A stretch of 64,000 nt of DNA from DASRDU01 sp035652435 (GCA_035652435.1 DASRDU010000160.1:110543-174542); one strand, 5' to 3'. Shown: positions 21,491 through 30,864, numbered from the stretch's first letter. Notes: generated by a model not told the origin, from the sequence alone. Numbers and translations: made by a program.

Positions 21491-22940
21491 ATTCAGGGGA
21501 AGAGGGAAGGTGGCAGAGGTTGATCGTCACGTCAGCAGTACCGATGATGATGCTTTCGGTAATCGTTTCAACAACCTGGCGTTTTTCGTCCTGATCAAGC
21601 TCGGGCCAGCGGCTGTAGAAGTCTTGGGCCTCGGCGATGATCTGATCGCTCGACAGGTTCTGAATTTTCAGGAAATCAACCTCACCCTGCAGCTGGGGGA
21701 TCTGGTCATCAATCTGCCGGAGCCTCGTCTCCATCGGCTGATACTTCTTCCCGAAACCCTCCCTGCTGATCTCACCGGCCAGATACAGGTCCGTCATCTT
21801 CCCCATGTCGGCTTCAAGTTTCTGTCGCTCCTGCTCAAGGGTCGCGAGCAGTTCCCCCTTCCCGGCGATTGCCTGATCAGCGTCTTCCAGATAGCGGGCG
21901 ACTTCGTCGGGGGAGAAGACAAAGCCCCTGAGTTGCTGGTGAAAGACCGCCTCAAGGTCGTCGGTGGGAATCTTGTTGCGGCACCTGGGGCAGACGTACT
22001 TCGGCGTGTTCGAGGGCTTGTACATCCTGTCCCCGCAGTGACAGAGCGTCACCCCGGCGAATAATTGGACGGCTTTCCGGGCCGGTTTTTTGCCGTTCCG
22101 CATCGCGCCGAGAATCCGGTTGCATTCCTCCCACAATTCCTCCGAAACGACGGGCTCAACCTCGGTGAAGACCCACTCTTCTTCCGGTTTGAGCCTCCAG
22201 TGTTTTTTGTTGCCCAGACTCTTCGTGTAATTGGCGCGGCGCAGCCCCTTGGCCATCGGGTCGGAAATGAGTCGGTGAACCGAATTGTCACTGAACCTGG
22301 CCCCGCCCCGCGTGCGGTGGCCCGCTTCATTCAGGAGCCGTGCGACTGTCCGCTTCCGCCTGTGTTCCCGGAACAATTCGAACATCAGCTTCCTGACCGG
22401 GGCCTCATTCGGATCGGGGGCGAGTTTGCGATCCTTCCACTGGTAGCCGAAGGGGGCCTGCCCGCCGATCTGTTTGCCGAGTCTGGCGCGGACGGGGACG
22501 GATGCCGCAACACGAGCGGAAATCTCTTCCCGCTCCCACTGGGCCATCGCCGCGATGATCGTGTAAAAGAGCCGTCCGGCCGGCGTTGAAGTGTCAATGG
22601 ATTCTCCGAGCGAGATCAGGTCGGCATTATGCTGGCGGAAAAGGTCGGCGAATTCGAGCAGTTCGCGGGTGTTGCGTGCAAGGCGGGCGAGCCTGGAAAA
22701 GATCAGACCCGTGATCTGGCCGCTCGCAATGTCCCTGAGCATCCGCTTTGCCTCAGGGTGATCCATGACCGCTTTGCCGCTGACCGCTTCAAGGTGATAA
22801 ATCTCCCGGACCTGCCAGCCCTTTGCTTCAGCATAGTATCGCGCCCGTTTTTCGTGATGTTCAGGACTCTCTCCCCTGGCCTGATCTTCAGTGGAGACCC
22901 TGATCCAGATGCCCACAGGTTTGGTTTGTGTTTCCAGCAT
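21438..22940 (-). CDS. Large serine recombinase (integrase) at island left end
   Basis: A 500-aa large serine recombinase. The catalytic resolvase domain has nucleophile Ser16 (WIRVSTEDQ) and 'GLIFSRLARLARNTREL'. A Recombinase domain follows ('QAPFGYQW'), then a zinc ribbon (CHCGD...CPRCR) and a coiled-coil segment of about 60 residues before the C-terminus. The order fits phage/ICE integrases. It presumably inserted this island into comM. Its last ~9 codons and stop lie in comM sequence, so its C-terminus was altered by integration. GAGGG and a TATATAA-type -10 precede the ATG. Confidence 0.9.
   Translation of the reverse strand: MLETQTKPVGIWIRVSTEDQARGESPEHHEKRARYYAEAKGWQVREIYHLEAVSGKAVMDHPEAKRMLRDIASGQITGLIFSRLARLARNTRELLEFADLFRQHNADLISLGESIDTSTPAGRLFYTIIAAMAQWEREEISARVAASVPVRARLGKQIGGQAPFGYQWKDRKLAPDPNEAPVRKLMFELFREHRRKRTVARLLNEAGHRTRGGARFSDNSVHRLISDPMAKGLRRANYTKSLGNKKHWRLKPEEEWVFTEVEPVVSEELWEECNRILGAMRNGKKPARKAVQLFAGVTLCHCGDRMYKPSNTPKYVCPRCRNKIPTDDLEAVFHQQLRGFVFSPDEVARYLEDADQAIAGKGELLATLEQERQKLEADMGKMTDLYLAGEISREGFGKKYQPMETRLRQIDDQIPQLQGEVDFLKIQNLSSDQIIAEAQDFYSRWPELDQDEKRQVVETITESIIIGTADVTINLCHLPSSPEFMAEARHNYRGSSRPRA
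21455..21472. other. Left attachment junction of the island in comM
   Basis: The comM reading is normal through ATGAACCCCTG (21455-21465) and then departs from the conserved CCCTGCCCGTGCGG-type sequence. The serine recombinase gene lies directly on the other side. The crossover core is therefore within or close to AACCCCTG. The matching right junction lies beyond 64000. Confidence 0.7.
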
Positions 22941-23159
22941 AATAACCCTCGCTTGTTATATAAAAAGCTGTTACACAATGGTTTACGGACAGAATGCTTG
23001 GAATGTGCGTGGGACTGTCACAATCCAGCCGAGTCCAGCTATGTTGCAATAATTCACTCCTCTGTCCTGCCTGAGGCCATTAACAGTGACCCCCGATTTC
23101 GTCCCGTGATGCTCCTGATGACCAAGTACACGTGGCTTTCATACGGGACACGACTGCGG

Positions 23160-26100
23160 TCAGGTCTTATCCTTTAACCGCTTCATCGCCTGAAGCACGG
23201 TTCTGGCAATCGCCTCCCGGCGTGACTGCTGTTCTTCAGGCGACAGCGCCTTGTACCTGACCTTCACCTTATAACCCTTGATGACTTCCTCTCTGCCCTG
23301 GTTCTGTGCGGCCGCCTGTTCGAGGAAGAGAAAGAAGTCTTCCGGCAGGAAAAACTGCACCCTCGCGATATCGGATTCACTCAGTTCCGTGACGGCCGCT
23401 TCTCTGATTCTGGCGAGAGTTTTCTTTTCAGCCGTAATCACCACCACCTGCTCAAAGCCTGCCGACAGGCATTTTCTGATGTTGCCCACCTCATGCTCGA
23501 CCGTTGTCGTGACGCGGATCTCGCAGGCGATCCGCTGACTGTTGCTTTCAAGGGCGACGTCAACGCTGCCGCCCGCGACCTGCTTTTCGACGGTGGCCCT
23601 GAATCCCCGCTCCTCGCCCCAGTGCCTGATGAGCTGCTGAAGGTACTTGTGCTGCTGCCCGCCCCGCCCCGGCTGTGGCGGTTCAGTGACGGGCTTCCTC
23701 GCCTTTTCTCTGGCAGGAGTTCTTACTTCCGGCGGCCCCTCCGGTTTCCTGCCCGGCGGATCAGATAAAACAGGCACAACCGGAATGACAGGCCCGGATT
23801 CAGATGGCGGTGCGGGCGGCTCTTCCGCAGCTTTCGGAGGTGCCTGTCTGCGCGGCGGGGGTGGTGGGGGAATCACCAGCCGCGCCTGCCCCGCCGACAT
23901 TTCCGCCTCGACTTCGGCGCGCGGGCGTCCGTATTTCTGCCGCGAGCTTTCCCTGACCCTCTGCCTGTACTCGTCTGCCAGTTCCTCGTCAACTTCAGTC
24001 ATTGGTTGCGTGTGCAGGTTGAAATCGAAATCCGCCCGCTCAACCCGGCAGACCGCTTCGCCGGTGCTTAAGTTCTGCAGGTCACCGGCGTCAAAGAAGG
24101 CAAAGCCTTCGGCGAGCTTTCGCGCGTCATCGTCCCCGACGCGGAAGCAGATGCGGGTGTACGGGTTGGTGAGGACGGCGCTGGTCACTTCGGCATCCCT
24201 GGCCGCCAGCTGACGCAGTTCCTGATGCGCGAGGACGAGCCCCAGCCGGTATTTGCGTGCGCCCGAGAGGATCGCCGCCATCGACGGCGTGACGAAGTTC
24301 TGGAATTCGTCGATGTAGAGGTCAAAGCCGCGGCGTTCGGCCTGCGCCAGTTCCTGACGGCTGAGGGCGGCCTGATGGAATTTCGAGACCAGCAGCGAGC
24401 CGAGCAGCCAGGAGTTCTCCTCGCCGATCGCCCCCTGACTGAGCTTCGCCAGCAGGATCTTCCCCTCATTCATGACCGCCGCAAAATCAACCCGGTTCTC
24501 TTTCTGTCCCACCATGTACCGGACTGGTCTCGGTCTGAGGAACGTATCAAGCCGGGTCAGGAGCGGGGCCTGCGGCCGGCCCGTGAGCAGCGGGAATTCC
24601 TTCAGCCAGTAATAGACGACGTCGTGGTCGCGGACGGTCTTCAGGAACTCATGGCGGAATTCGGTTTCAACGAGAAACCTGCGCAGGTCGGCGAGCGTGC
24701 CGCCCCTGTCACTTTCAAGGAAGGCGAGGATGGCGTTCCCCAGCACCGAGTTCATCTGGTCGCCCCACGAGGTGGACAGCCTTCTGAAGACTGCCACGAG
24801 ATCCGATTCGAGCAGCGTCCGTTCGAGCGCCGAGTGCGCGGAGAGGATATTGAAGCCGATGGGGTAATCTTCGTCTGACGGGTCGAACAGCACCACGTCA
24901 TCTGTACGACTGTCAGGGATGAACTCCAGCACGCGGTCAATCAGGTCGCCGTGCGGGTCGAGGACAGCGAGGCCCCTGCCCTGCAGGACGTCCTGCCGGA
25001 TGAGGTTCAGGAGCAGTGTTGATTTCCCCGTGCCCGAGGCGCCGATCACGTAGATGTGTTTCGTGCGCTGTTCGGCGCTGAGTGAGACCTCACGGATCAA
25101 CCCGCCATGACGGTTCTCACCGAGGGCGAGGCTGTGGCCCGTCGCAACCTGTGGCGCGGCTTTGGTCTTTTTTGCCTGCCTGATCAGTTTCGGCGAGCGG
25201 ACCGAGGACGAGGGCAGGTGGGCGACGGTCGCCAGTTCCTCGGCGTTGAGGATCAGGCCGCAGCGGTGCGTCTGCCTGCCGAGCAGGTCGAGTTCGTGGT
25301 CGGCGTCCTCGTAGCCGTCGTTCGAGAGCGCGATCAGCTCGTTGCCGTCGGGACTCGCGAACTGGGCGAGTGCGCCGCCGAGTGCCCTGATGATCTGCAG
25401 CGACCGCTGCCGGTGCCTGCTCCTCGCCGAGGCGCGGATCACGCAGGCGAATAAGGGGCGGGCGATCTTGTGGCGCGCCAGCCTGGCGAGTTCCGGCGCG
25501 TCGGCAAAAAACGGCTGACCGTCAGGGCCGGTGACCGAGCGCAGGATGTTTTCCGCCCAAGGCTTTCGCACGGGCTCGAACAGGACCTGCATGACTCCGA
25601 CCTCGCCGGGCGTGAGGCTGGAGAGCGCGCCTGTCACCGCGATGAGCGGGTCGGGGGCGAATCCTTTCACCGCCCGGAGCGGCAGCATGAATTCACGCGA
25701 CAGCCCGAACTCGACGATGAGCTGATCGTCGCCCGACGCGTCCCACAGGCCCTGTAAAATCCCTTCTTCGGCCGAGACCAGCGCGTCGGGGAAGTACGCG
25801 GCCAGCTGCTGGAAGACGCTCCCGGCGTCGCGCTCGTGGCAGGCCATCTGGACGGTGACGGCGTCCGCCCGTCCGATTATTTCCAATCCCACCGGCCGGG
25901 CGCAGGACGAGAGGCTGAGGATGAACTGTTCCGCCGCCTCACGGCCCACGTCCGCCTCGGGCGGCATGGCAACCTGCAGTTCGATGATGCGCCCGTCAGC
26001 GCGGGCGGGGGCGGGATACTCCTCAGTGACTTCGTCGTCATCGCCGGAGTCCATCCATGGATCCCGGTAAGAAATATTCTGCTTCCCGCCTATGAAGCGG

Positions 26101-26336
26101 TCGACGAGCGAACTGAGGAGCGTCGGCTTCCGGCCGTCATCAAAGGAGGATGGCGGCGGGAGGCGGCTGAAGAAGAAGGGTCTGAACGGCGGTTCGAGCG
26201 CGACCGGGTATGGCCAGATGGCCCAGCCCCGGCCGCGCGCCTCCCAGAAGTAAAAGGCCCGCGTCAGCCGCTCCTGAACCGTCAGCGGCCGCCCCGGTTC
26301 CTCCCGCCACAGAATGAGATCCTCACCGCCCGTCAT
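23160..26336 (-). CDS. Conjugative DNA-transfer (VirD4/HerA-like) ATPase with C-terminal nuclease-like domain
   Basis: A 1058-aa protein. The N-terminal ~400 residues are a family-specific beta-rich domain. The motor has Walker A GASGTGKS ('IGASGTGKSTLLLNL'), 'AVLDPHGDLIDRVLE', Walker B 'LYIDEFQNF' and sensor 'LVLAHQELRQL', as in type IV coupling proteins and HerA-type helicases. A Pro-rich linker follows. The final ~150 residues ('GGSVDVALESN', 'IACEIRVTTTVEHEVGNI') resemble a PD-(D/E)XK fold with the last Lys replaced by Arg. No membrane helix is evident; the small membrane protein encoded 10 nt upstream could anchor it. Likely DNA pump or processing motor. Confidence 0.82.
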   Translation of the reverse strand: MTGGEDLILWREEPGRPLTVQERLTRAFYFWEARGRGWAIWPYPVALEPPFRPFFFSRLPPPSSFDDGRKPTLLSSLVDRFIGGKQNISYRDPWMDSGDDDEVTEEYPAPARADGRIIELQVAMPPEADVGREAAEQFILSLSSCARPVGLEIIGRADAVTVQMACHERDAGSVFQQLAAYFPDALVSAEEGILQGLWDASGDDQLIVEFGLSREFMLPLRAVKGFAPDPLIAVTGALSSLTPGEVGVMQVLFEPVRKPWAENILRSVTGPDGQPFFADAPELARLARHKIARPLFACVIRASARSRHRQRSLQIIRALGGALAQFASPDGNELIALSNDGYEDADHELDLLGRQTHRCGLILNAEELATVAHLPSSSVRSPKLIRQAKKTKAAPQVATGHSLALGENRHGGLIREVSLSAEQRTKHIYVIGASGTGKSTLLLNLIRQDVLQGRGLAVLDPHGDLIDRVLEFIPDSRTDDVVLFDPSDEDYPIGFNILSAHSALERTLLESDLVAVFRRLSTSWGDQMNSVLGNAILAFLESDRGGTLADLRRFLVETEFRHEFLKTVRDHDVVYYWLKEFPLLTGRPQAPLLTRLDTFLRPRPVRYMVGQKENRVDFAAVMNEGKILLAKLSQGAIGEENSWLLGSLLVSKFHQAALSRQELAQAERRGFDLYIDEFQNFVTPSMAAILSGARKYRLGLVLAHQELRQLAARDAEVTSAVLTNPYTRICFRVGDDDARKLAEGFAFFDAGDLQNLSTGEAVCRVERADFDFNLHTQPMTEVDEELADEYRQRVRESSRQKYGRPRAEVEAEMSAGQARLVIPPPPPPRRQAPPKAAEEPPAPPSESGPVIPVVPVLSDPPGRKPEGPPEVRTPAREKARKPVTEPPQPGRGGQQHKYLQQLIRHWGEERGFRATVEKQVAGGSVDVALESNSQRIACEIRVTTTVEHEVGNIRKCLSAGFEQVVVITAEKKTLARIREAAVTELSESDIARVQFFLPEDFFLFLEQAAAQNQGREEVIKGYKVKVRYKALSPEEQQSRREAIARTVLQAMKRLKDKT

Positions 26337-26346
26337 GGCGTTGCGT

Positions 26347-27033
26347 CTACCTCCGGTAGAATTCCATCATGATGGGTTTGCGCTGGGACTCGGACAGCGC
26401 GCGGACGCCCCTCGCCTTCGTGATCTCATCAACCACCTGCATGACCGCCGCGTGTACCGCCTCCTGAAACATGAGCGCCGTGTCGATCCGGTAAAACGTC
26501 GGCGGCTTGAACAGCCGTTCGTAGATCGGGCCGACGACGGGGATCTCGATGATCGTGTCCTCGAGGCCGACGGGGTTGGCCCGGATGACAAAGCTGATGA
26601 ACACCAGCACGAGCGGCAGGCTGAGCAGCCCCAGCATTCCGCCCACGGCGGTACCGAAGAGGGCAGACATCTCCGCGAATATAACCGCCACCGCGAACAG
26701 GCCGATCAGGAAAAGGGCAAGGACGGCGGCGATCATTTTGAAAAGATTCGCGCGCCTGAGTTCGCCGAGCCACCACGAGACGAAGAAGCCGGTGCCGAAG
26801 GGCGCGGCGCAGATGTCGAAGACGTACCGATCCCGCTGCACGCGCAGGTACGTGCGCTTGGACGAAAAAAGGCCGCCCTCCTTCCAGTCGACGTGGGAGT
26901 TGGCGGCCTCGGGGATCTGCCGCTGTTCGAGGGCGGCGCCTACCGCGGTGTAATAGTCATGCACCGAGTAGTTGAAGTTTTCGATCAGGTTGTACCAGTG
27001 GGAGATGATGAGCGACGGGGCTGGCTGAAACAT
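26347..27033 (-). CDS. Membrane protein associated with DNA-transfer ATPases
   Basis: A 228-aa protein of no recognised family. Two adjacent hydrophobic helices lie near residues 96-120 and 124-150 ('MIAAVLALFLIGLFAVAVIF' is the first). Soluble segments flank them; the last 70 residues carry Arg/Lys-rich helices ending 'PIMMEFYRR'. AGGAGG 8 nt upstream supports the ATG. It sits between two VirD4/HerA-like genes, all leftward, so it may recruit the motor to the membrane. That role is inference from position. Confidence 0.7.
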   Translation of the reverse strand: MFQPAPSLIISHWYNLIENFNYSVHDYYTAVGAALEQRQIPEAANSHVDWKEGGLFSSKRTYLRVQRDRYVFDICAAPFGTGFFVSWWLGELRRANLFKMIAAVLALFLIGLFAVAVIFAEMSALFGTAVGGMLGLLSLPLVLVFISFVIRANPVGLEDTIIEIPVVGPIYERLFKPPTFYRIDTALMFQEAVHAAVMQVVDEITKARGVRALSESQRKPIMMEFYRR

Positions 27034-27328
27034 ACGGGGTCCTCCTGTGGGAACAGACGGTTGATAATGTGAGGCGGCAACGGCTCAGACGGCTGAGTGC
27101 GTGAGGATACTGCACCGCCCCCGGGAACGGGTTGAAGAAATGCTGCGATGACAGTTCGCCTGCGCCGGCACCGGCGAAACCGCCCCGGGCCGGGTGCTGC
27201 CCTGATTCACCCGGCCCGACTGCTGCTGCGGAAAGAAAAAGGTCTCTGAATAAATCTAGGAAGACTGACGGGCAATGGAAATACATGCCCGGCTCCCCCG
27301 GGTTGGGGTTTTTCAGCCCGCCGGTTCA

Positions 27329-28597
27329 TCATTCGCCGGGCCCGAGCGTCCGCGCGCTGAAGGGCCTTGAAATCTCACCGTCAATCACCAGCCGCAGGCA
27401 GACGTGGTAGTTGGGCCGGCTGACGAGGTCGGCGGCGGTGAATTCCGGCCGGAATTCCTTTTCGAGGACTTCCGCATCATTCACCCCCACCCGGAAGGCG
27501 ATGACGGTCCCGACGTTGCCCAGCACGGCGTCGCGGATGCGCGGGTCGAGCTGCGAGAGATACTGGTGCGCGAGGACGAGCGACAGCCGGTACTTTCTGG
27601 CCTCCGAAAGAATGTTGCTCAGGCTGAGCGTGACGAAGTGTTCGAACTCGTCGACGTAGAGGAAGAAATCGCGCCGCTCCTCCTCCGGCAGGCCGGCCCG
27701 GCTGAGCGCGGCCAGCCCGAGGCGCGAAACAATCAGCGAGCCGAGCAGCGACGAGGCGTCCTCCCCGAGCCGCCCCTTCGCGAGGTTGACGAGCAGTATC
27801 TTCCCCTCGTCCATCACCTGCCTGAGCCTGAAGGCGCTCTCGCGCCGCGTGAGAATCCGATACAGCACCGGGTCGGCCAGAAAGGCGCCGACCTTGTTCT
27901 GGATCGGGGCGATGGCTTCGATCCGGAAGCGGGCCGGATACTGCTCGTACTCACGCAGCCAGAATTCACGCACCTGCGGATTGAGAGTCTCGCCGGCCGC
28001 CCGTCTGCGGAACTCCCGGTCGTCGAACAGCCGCAGCACGTCGGCGAGCGTGGCCTGCGGCTGATCGAGCAGCACGAGCAGCGCGTTCCTCAGGATGTGT
28101 TCGAGCCGCGGCCCCCAGAAATCCGGCCACAGCTTTCTGAAGACCTCGAGCAGGCCCGCCGCCGCGAGCGTCCGGTTTGAGGGATGCACGGCCGCGAGCG
28201 GGTTGAACCCCAGTGACTGCCCGGCGTCGGGCACGTTGAAATGGATCAGGTCGGACTGCCGCGCCGCCGGGACGTGGCGGAGGACCTTTTCGATGAGGTC
28301 GCCATGCGGGTCGAGCAGCGCCAGCCCGCGCCCGGCCCCGAGGTCCTGCCGGATGAGGTTTTCGAGCAGCGTCGACTTGCCCGTCCCGGTGGCCCCGATC
28401 ACGTAGGTGTGCAGGCGGCGGTCCGCCTGCCTGATGCCGAACCTGACGCGCTCTTCACGGAAGTCAGTTTCGCCGATGAATGAGATGTCGTGTGGAGAAG
28501 TGGGATCCATTGAAGCATTCGATACTTCTCTCCACGATGACACGTCCGCGCTTTTCGAAAAAGCGGGGAAAAACGGCGGCCTGAGTCCGTTTTTCAC
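27329..28597 (-). CDS. Second VirD4/HerA-like DNA-transfer ATPase
   Basis: A 422-aa ATPase homologous to the motor part of the 1058-aa protein downstream. Walker A is GATGTGKS ('VIGATGTGKSTLLENL'), followed by 'ALLDPHGDLIEKVL', Walker B 'FLYVDEFEHF', the sensor 'LVLAHQYLSQL' and 'GNVGTVIAFRVG'. It lacks the extra N- and C-terminal domains of its relative. The start could also be the internal ATG encoding MDPTSPH (about 28510). Having two such motors in one element suggests heteromeric or stage-specific use, but no relaxase or VirB4 is visible nearby. Confidence 0.82.
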   Translation of the reverse strand: MKNGLRPPFFPAFSKSADVSSWREVSNASMDPTSPHDISFIGETDFREERVRFGIRQADRRLHTYVIGATGTGKSTLLENLIRQDLGAGRGLALLDPHGDLIEKVLRHVPAARQSDLIHFNVPDAGQSLGFNPLAAVHPSNRTLAAAGLLEVFRKLWPDFWGPRLEHILRNALLVLLDQPQATLADVLRLFDDREFRRRAAGETLNPQVREFWLREYEQYPARFRIEAIAPIQNKVGAFLADPVLYRILTRRESAFRLRQVMDEGKILLVNLAKGRLGEDASSLLGSLIVSRLGLAALSRAGLPEEERRDFFLYVDEFEHFVTLSLSNILSEARKYRLSLVLAHQYLSQLDPRIRDAVLGNVGTVIAFRVGVNDAEVLEKEFRPEFTAADLVSRPNYHVCLRLVIDGEISRPFSARTLGPGE

Positions 28598-29263
28598 TGC
28601 TTCCGCCCGGCGGCATGCACAGGCGGGAGTACGCCGGTCGTACTCCCTCTCTTCAGCTGTTGGGTGACGTGAGGTACTGCGGCCCGTCCCCTGACTTTCG
28701 TCAGTGTTCCATCTTCATGTGAGAATAATCGAAAAAGGTTTCGTGCCCCTTTCCCGAAGCCGCATTTTCGCCGGCCGGAATCGCTCACCGGGCTGCGAGA
28801 CTTCTCCAGGCCCGGGTCCGGCGAGAGATTCTTTCCGAACCGGCCGTGCCGTTATGAAACAGGGAGTCCGCCTGCCAGTGTCGAACCATCCTTCCCGGCT
28901 AGGGTGACAGTGTCCCGGCGGAGAGCGGACTGTCATCTGATGCTTCCTGTCTGTCAGTCCCGAAAATGTCCGCTTGATTACCCGCACTCCCGCTGTGACT
29001 ATCCACAGGCCCTGGAAGACAGAAGGCATTTTTTGCCCGGGGCGGCCATTTTTCCCTCCTTGTCCATCCATCACCGCCTGTTAAGGTGAAAACAGTGATC
29101 GCTTCAAACCGCCTGCGCGGGTCGAAGCGGTCTGAAAACTGAAGGGAGGAACAGAACCCGTCTACCGGGATCCGGCAGACGCCTCACACGTCCTGTCCGG
29201 CCTCTCCAGCTGATCGCCACCCACTTTTTCTTCAACCGGAAAATTTCAGAAAAGGAGTTTCGT
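28598..29263. other. 666-bp non-coding region between divergent transfer and DUF932 genes
   Basis: No convincing gene. It holds a perfect 9-bp hairpin (GGGAGTACG 28626-28634 with CGTACTCCC 28640-28648), a longer imperfect hairpin at about 29099-29130 (CGCTTC...GAAGCG), and a single DnaA-box-like CTATCCACA at 28999-29007. It must contain promoters for both flanking genes. An origin of transfer is possible given the neighbouring ATPases, but nothing proves it. Confidence 0.4.
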
Positions 29264-30061
29264 ATGACTTTGATTGCTCACTGCGGCAGCACGAAGATGA
29301 CAAGGGCGGAATTGATAGATATTCCGACGCCCGAAGGAACAAGGACCCACCAGCCCGTCCCCCACTACCGGATGGTCGAGGCACTGCTTGAATCGCTCTC
29401 CTTCCGCCGCTTGGCGGTCGTGAAGGACGAGTACGCCGTCACGCCCGACGGGATGCGGATGTTCGGCGCGCTGGATCTGGAGACCGGGGAAGCAGAATTC
29501 CGTTTCTCGATCGGCATCAGGAACTCGAATGACAAATCCATGCGGCTGGCAATGACGGTAGGCTATAAGGTTTGTGTCTGCGACAACATGGCATTCCGCG
29601 GCGACTTCACCCCGGTCCTCCATAAGCACACGCGCAGACTCGATCTGGCTGAGGTGATCTCGCTCGGCGTGGACCGCATCCAGCGCGGCTTCGAGCCGCT
29701 GCGGCGGCAGATCGCCTGCTGGAAGAACTATGAAGTTGACAGTCGGACGGCGAAGGAGATCATCTACGACGCCTTCCTCGAAGGCCGGCTCGCCCCGCGC
29801 CATCTGATGCCGGCGGTCCACTGGCACTACTTCAAGCCGGAGTACCGGGAGTTTGAGGCCCGCACCTTCTGGTCGCTCTCGAACGCCTTCACTTCGGCCT
29901 TCAAAGCACTGAAGCCGGTGCAGCAGTTCCAGGCGACTGCGCGGCTCGGCGACTTCCTCCGGTCCTACGCCGAAACAGACGAACCACCACGCAGCCCGGC
30001 ACTGGCGCAGGCACCGCAACAGGATCATCAGGAAGATGAAGTCCTGGCGCTGGCCGGCTGA
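29264..30061 (+). CDS. DUF932 family protein
   Basis: A 265-aa protein matching DUF932, a family typical of plasmids, ICEs and phages. Landmarks are 'PVPHYRMVEALLESLSFR', 'GMRMFGALDLE', 'RNSNDKSMRLAMTVGYKVCVCDNMAF' (spanning the family core) and 'RTFWSLSNAFTSAFK'. There is no signal or membrane segment. The molecular role of DUF932 is not established. AAAAGGAG 7 nt upstream sets the start. It heads a rightward run of mobile-element genes and is followed by a hairpin-rich leader. Confidence 0.85.
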   Translation: MTLIAHCGSTKMTRAELIDIPTPEGTRTHQPVPHYRMVEALLESLSFRRLAVVKDEYAVTPDGMRMFGALDLETGEAEFRFSIGIRNSNDKSMRLAMTVGYKVCVCDNMAFRGDFTPVLHKHTRRLDLAEVISLGVDRIQRGFEPLRRQIACWKNYEVDSRTAKEIIYDAFLEGRLAPRHLMPAVHWHYFKPEYREFEARTFWSLSNAFTSAFKALKPVQQFQATARLGDFLRSYAETDEPPRSPALAQAPQQDHQEDEVLALAG

Positions 30062-30080
30062 AGCGGGCTGCCGCAAGTCA

Positions 30081-30174
30081 GGGATCACCGTGACAGTGAT
30101 CCCACCGACCCCGGAGGGGCCCGCGGAGTATGGGGGCAGGCACTTTGACTGCCTGCCGACAGGCTCTGCCTGTC
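30081..30174 (+). promoter_or_regulatory. Three tandem perfect hairpins in leader of the 30224 gene
   Basis: GGGATCAC/GTGATCCC (30081-30103), GGCAGGCA/TGCCTGCC (30135-30157) and GACAGGC/GCCTGTC (30158-30174) lie between the DUF932 stop and the next start. None has a following T-run. They could control termination, processing or translation of the downstream gene. Confidence 0.5.
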
Positions 30175-30223
30175 AAGCTTCATGCGAAGGGGCTCTTCCG
30201 GGGACTTTTCCCGAAGGAGAAAT

Positions 30224-30679
30224 ATGTACATAGGACATGCAAAGCTCGAACAGCTCGTCGGCAAACTCCGGCCCGACCAGACGCTCTGCTTCGCCCTGCT
30301 GGAGGAGCGGATTCCGGGCAACGACGGCATTGACCTGTTCCGCATGGAATTGTGGGTGCAGGCCGGCGTCCGGGACGGCCCGGAACAAGATGTCTTCTAC
30401 TGGAAGCTCTGTATCGGGCAGATCATCGCGCCGGGCGGCGAACCGTGGCCAGAGGAACTGGCCCGGATTCGCTCGACCGGCGACTCGGCCCTTGAAGCTG
30501 TCAGGCAGTATCTCAGGGGTCGGCAGAACGTCGGGACGGTGGAGGAGAGCGTGGTTATCGCCATGCCCGGGGACCTCAGGCTGCTCGACGGCACGGCCCG
30601 CTGTCTGACCTTTGACCAGATCTCGCAGAAGTTCTCTCTGACAGAGTCAGAGAAGCCCGACGCACCGGCCTTTCAATAA
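30224..30679 (+). CDS. Hypothetical mobile-element protein
   Basis: A 151-aa soluble protein of unknown family. It begins MYIGHAKLEQLVGKLRPDQ, with AAGGAGAA just upstream deciding this start over one at 30182. It has alternating strands and helices with 'QDVFYWKLCIGQIIAPGG' in the centre. No catalytic motif is recognised. A strong terminator follows at 30721, so it ends the transcript begun at or before DUF932. Confidence 0.6.
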   Translation: MYIGHAKLEQLVGKLRPDQTLCFALLEERIPGNDGIDLFRMELWVQAGVRDGPEQDVFYWKLCIGQIIAPGGEPWPEELARIRSTGDSALEAVRQYLRGRQNVGTVEESVVIAMPGDLRLLDGTARCLTFDQISQKFSLTESEKPDAPAFQ

Positions 30680-30720
30680 ACCTCTCAGACAATCCGCCGG
30701 CGAGGCCCGACTGATCAGTC

Positions 30721-30755
30721 ACCCGGACTCTCCAGATGGGCAGTCCGGGTTTTTC
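30721..30755 (+). terminator. Intrinsic terminator
   Basis: ACCCGGACT (30721-30729) pairs perfectly with AGTCCGGGT (30742-30750), followed by TTTTTCTT. This is a textbook rho-independent terminator on the + strand. Confidence 0.9.
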
Positions 30756-30864
30756 TTCCCGCCCGCTCACTCTCAGCATTCACCCCGTCGCCATCAACCA
30801 CACACGCTGACGGCAGTTCGCCGCCAGCCCACGAACACTACTTTTCCGTAAGGAGGATTTCCAT

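Noticed and set aside
28626..29007. Hairpin and DnaA-box-like site considered as an origin of replication or transfer
   Set aside because: Only one box-like site and one short hairpin; no nic-site or relaxase is recognisable.
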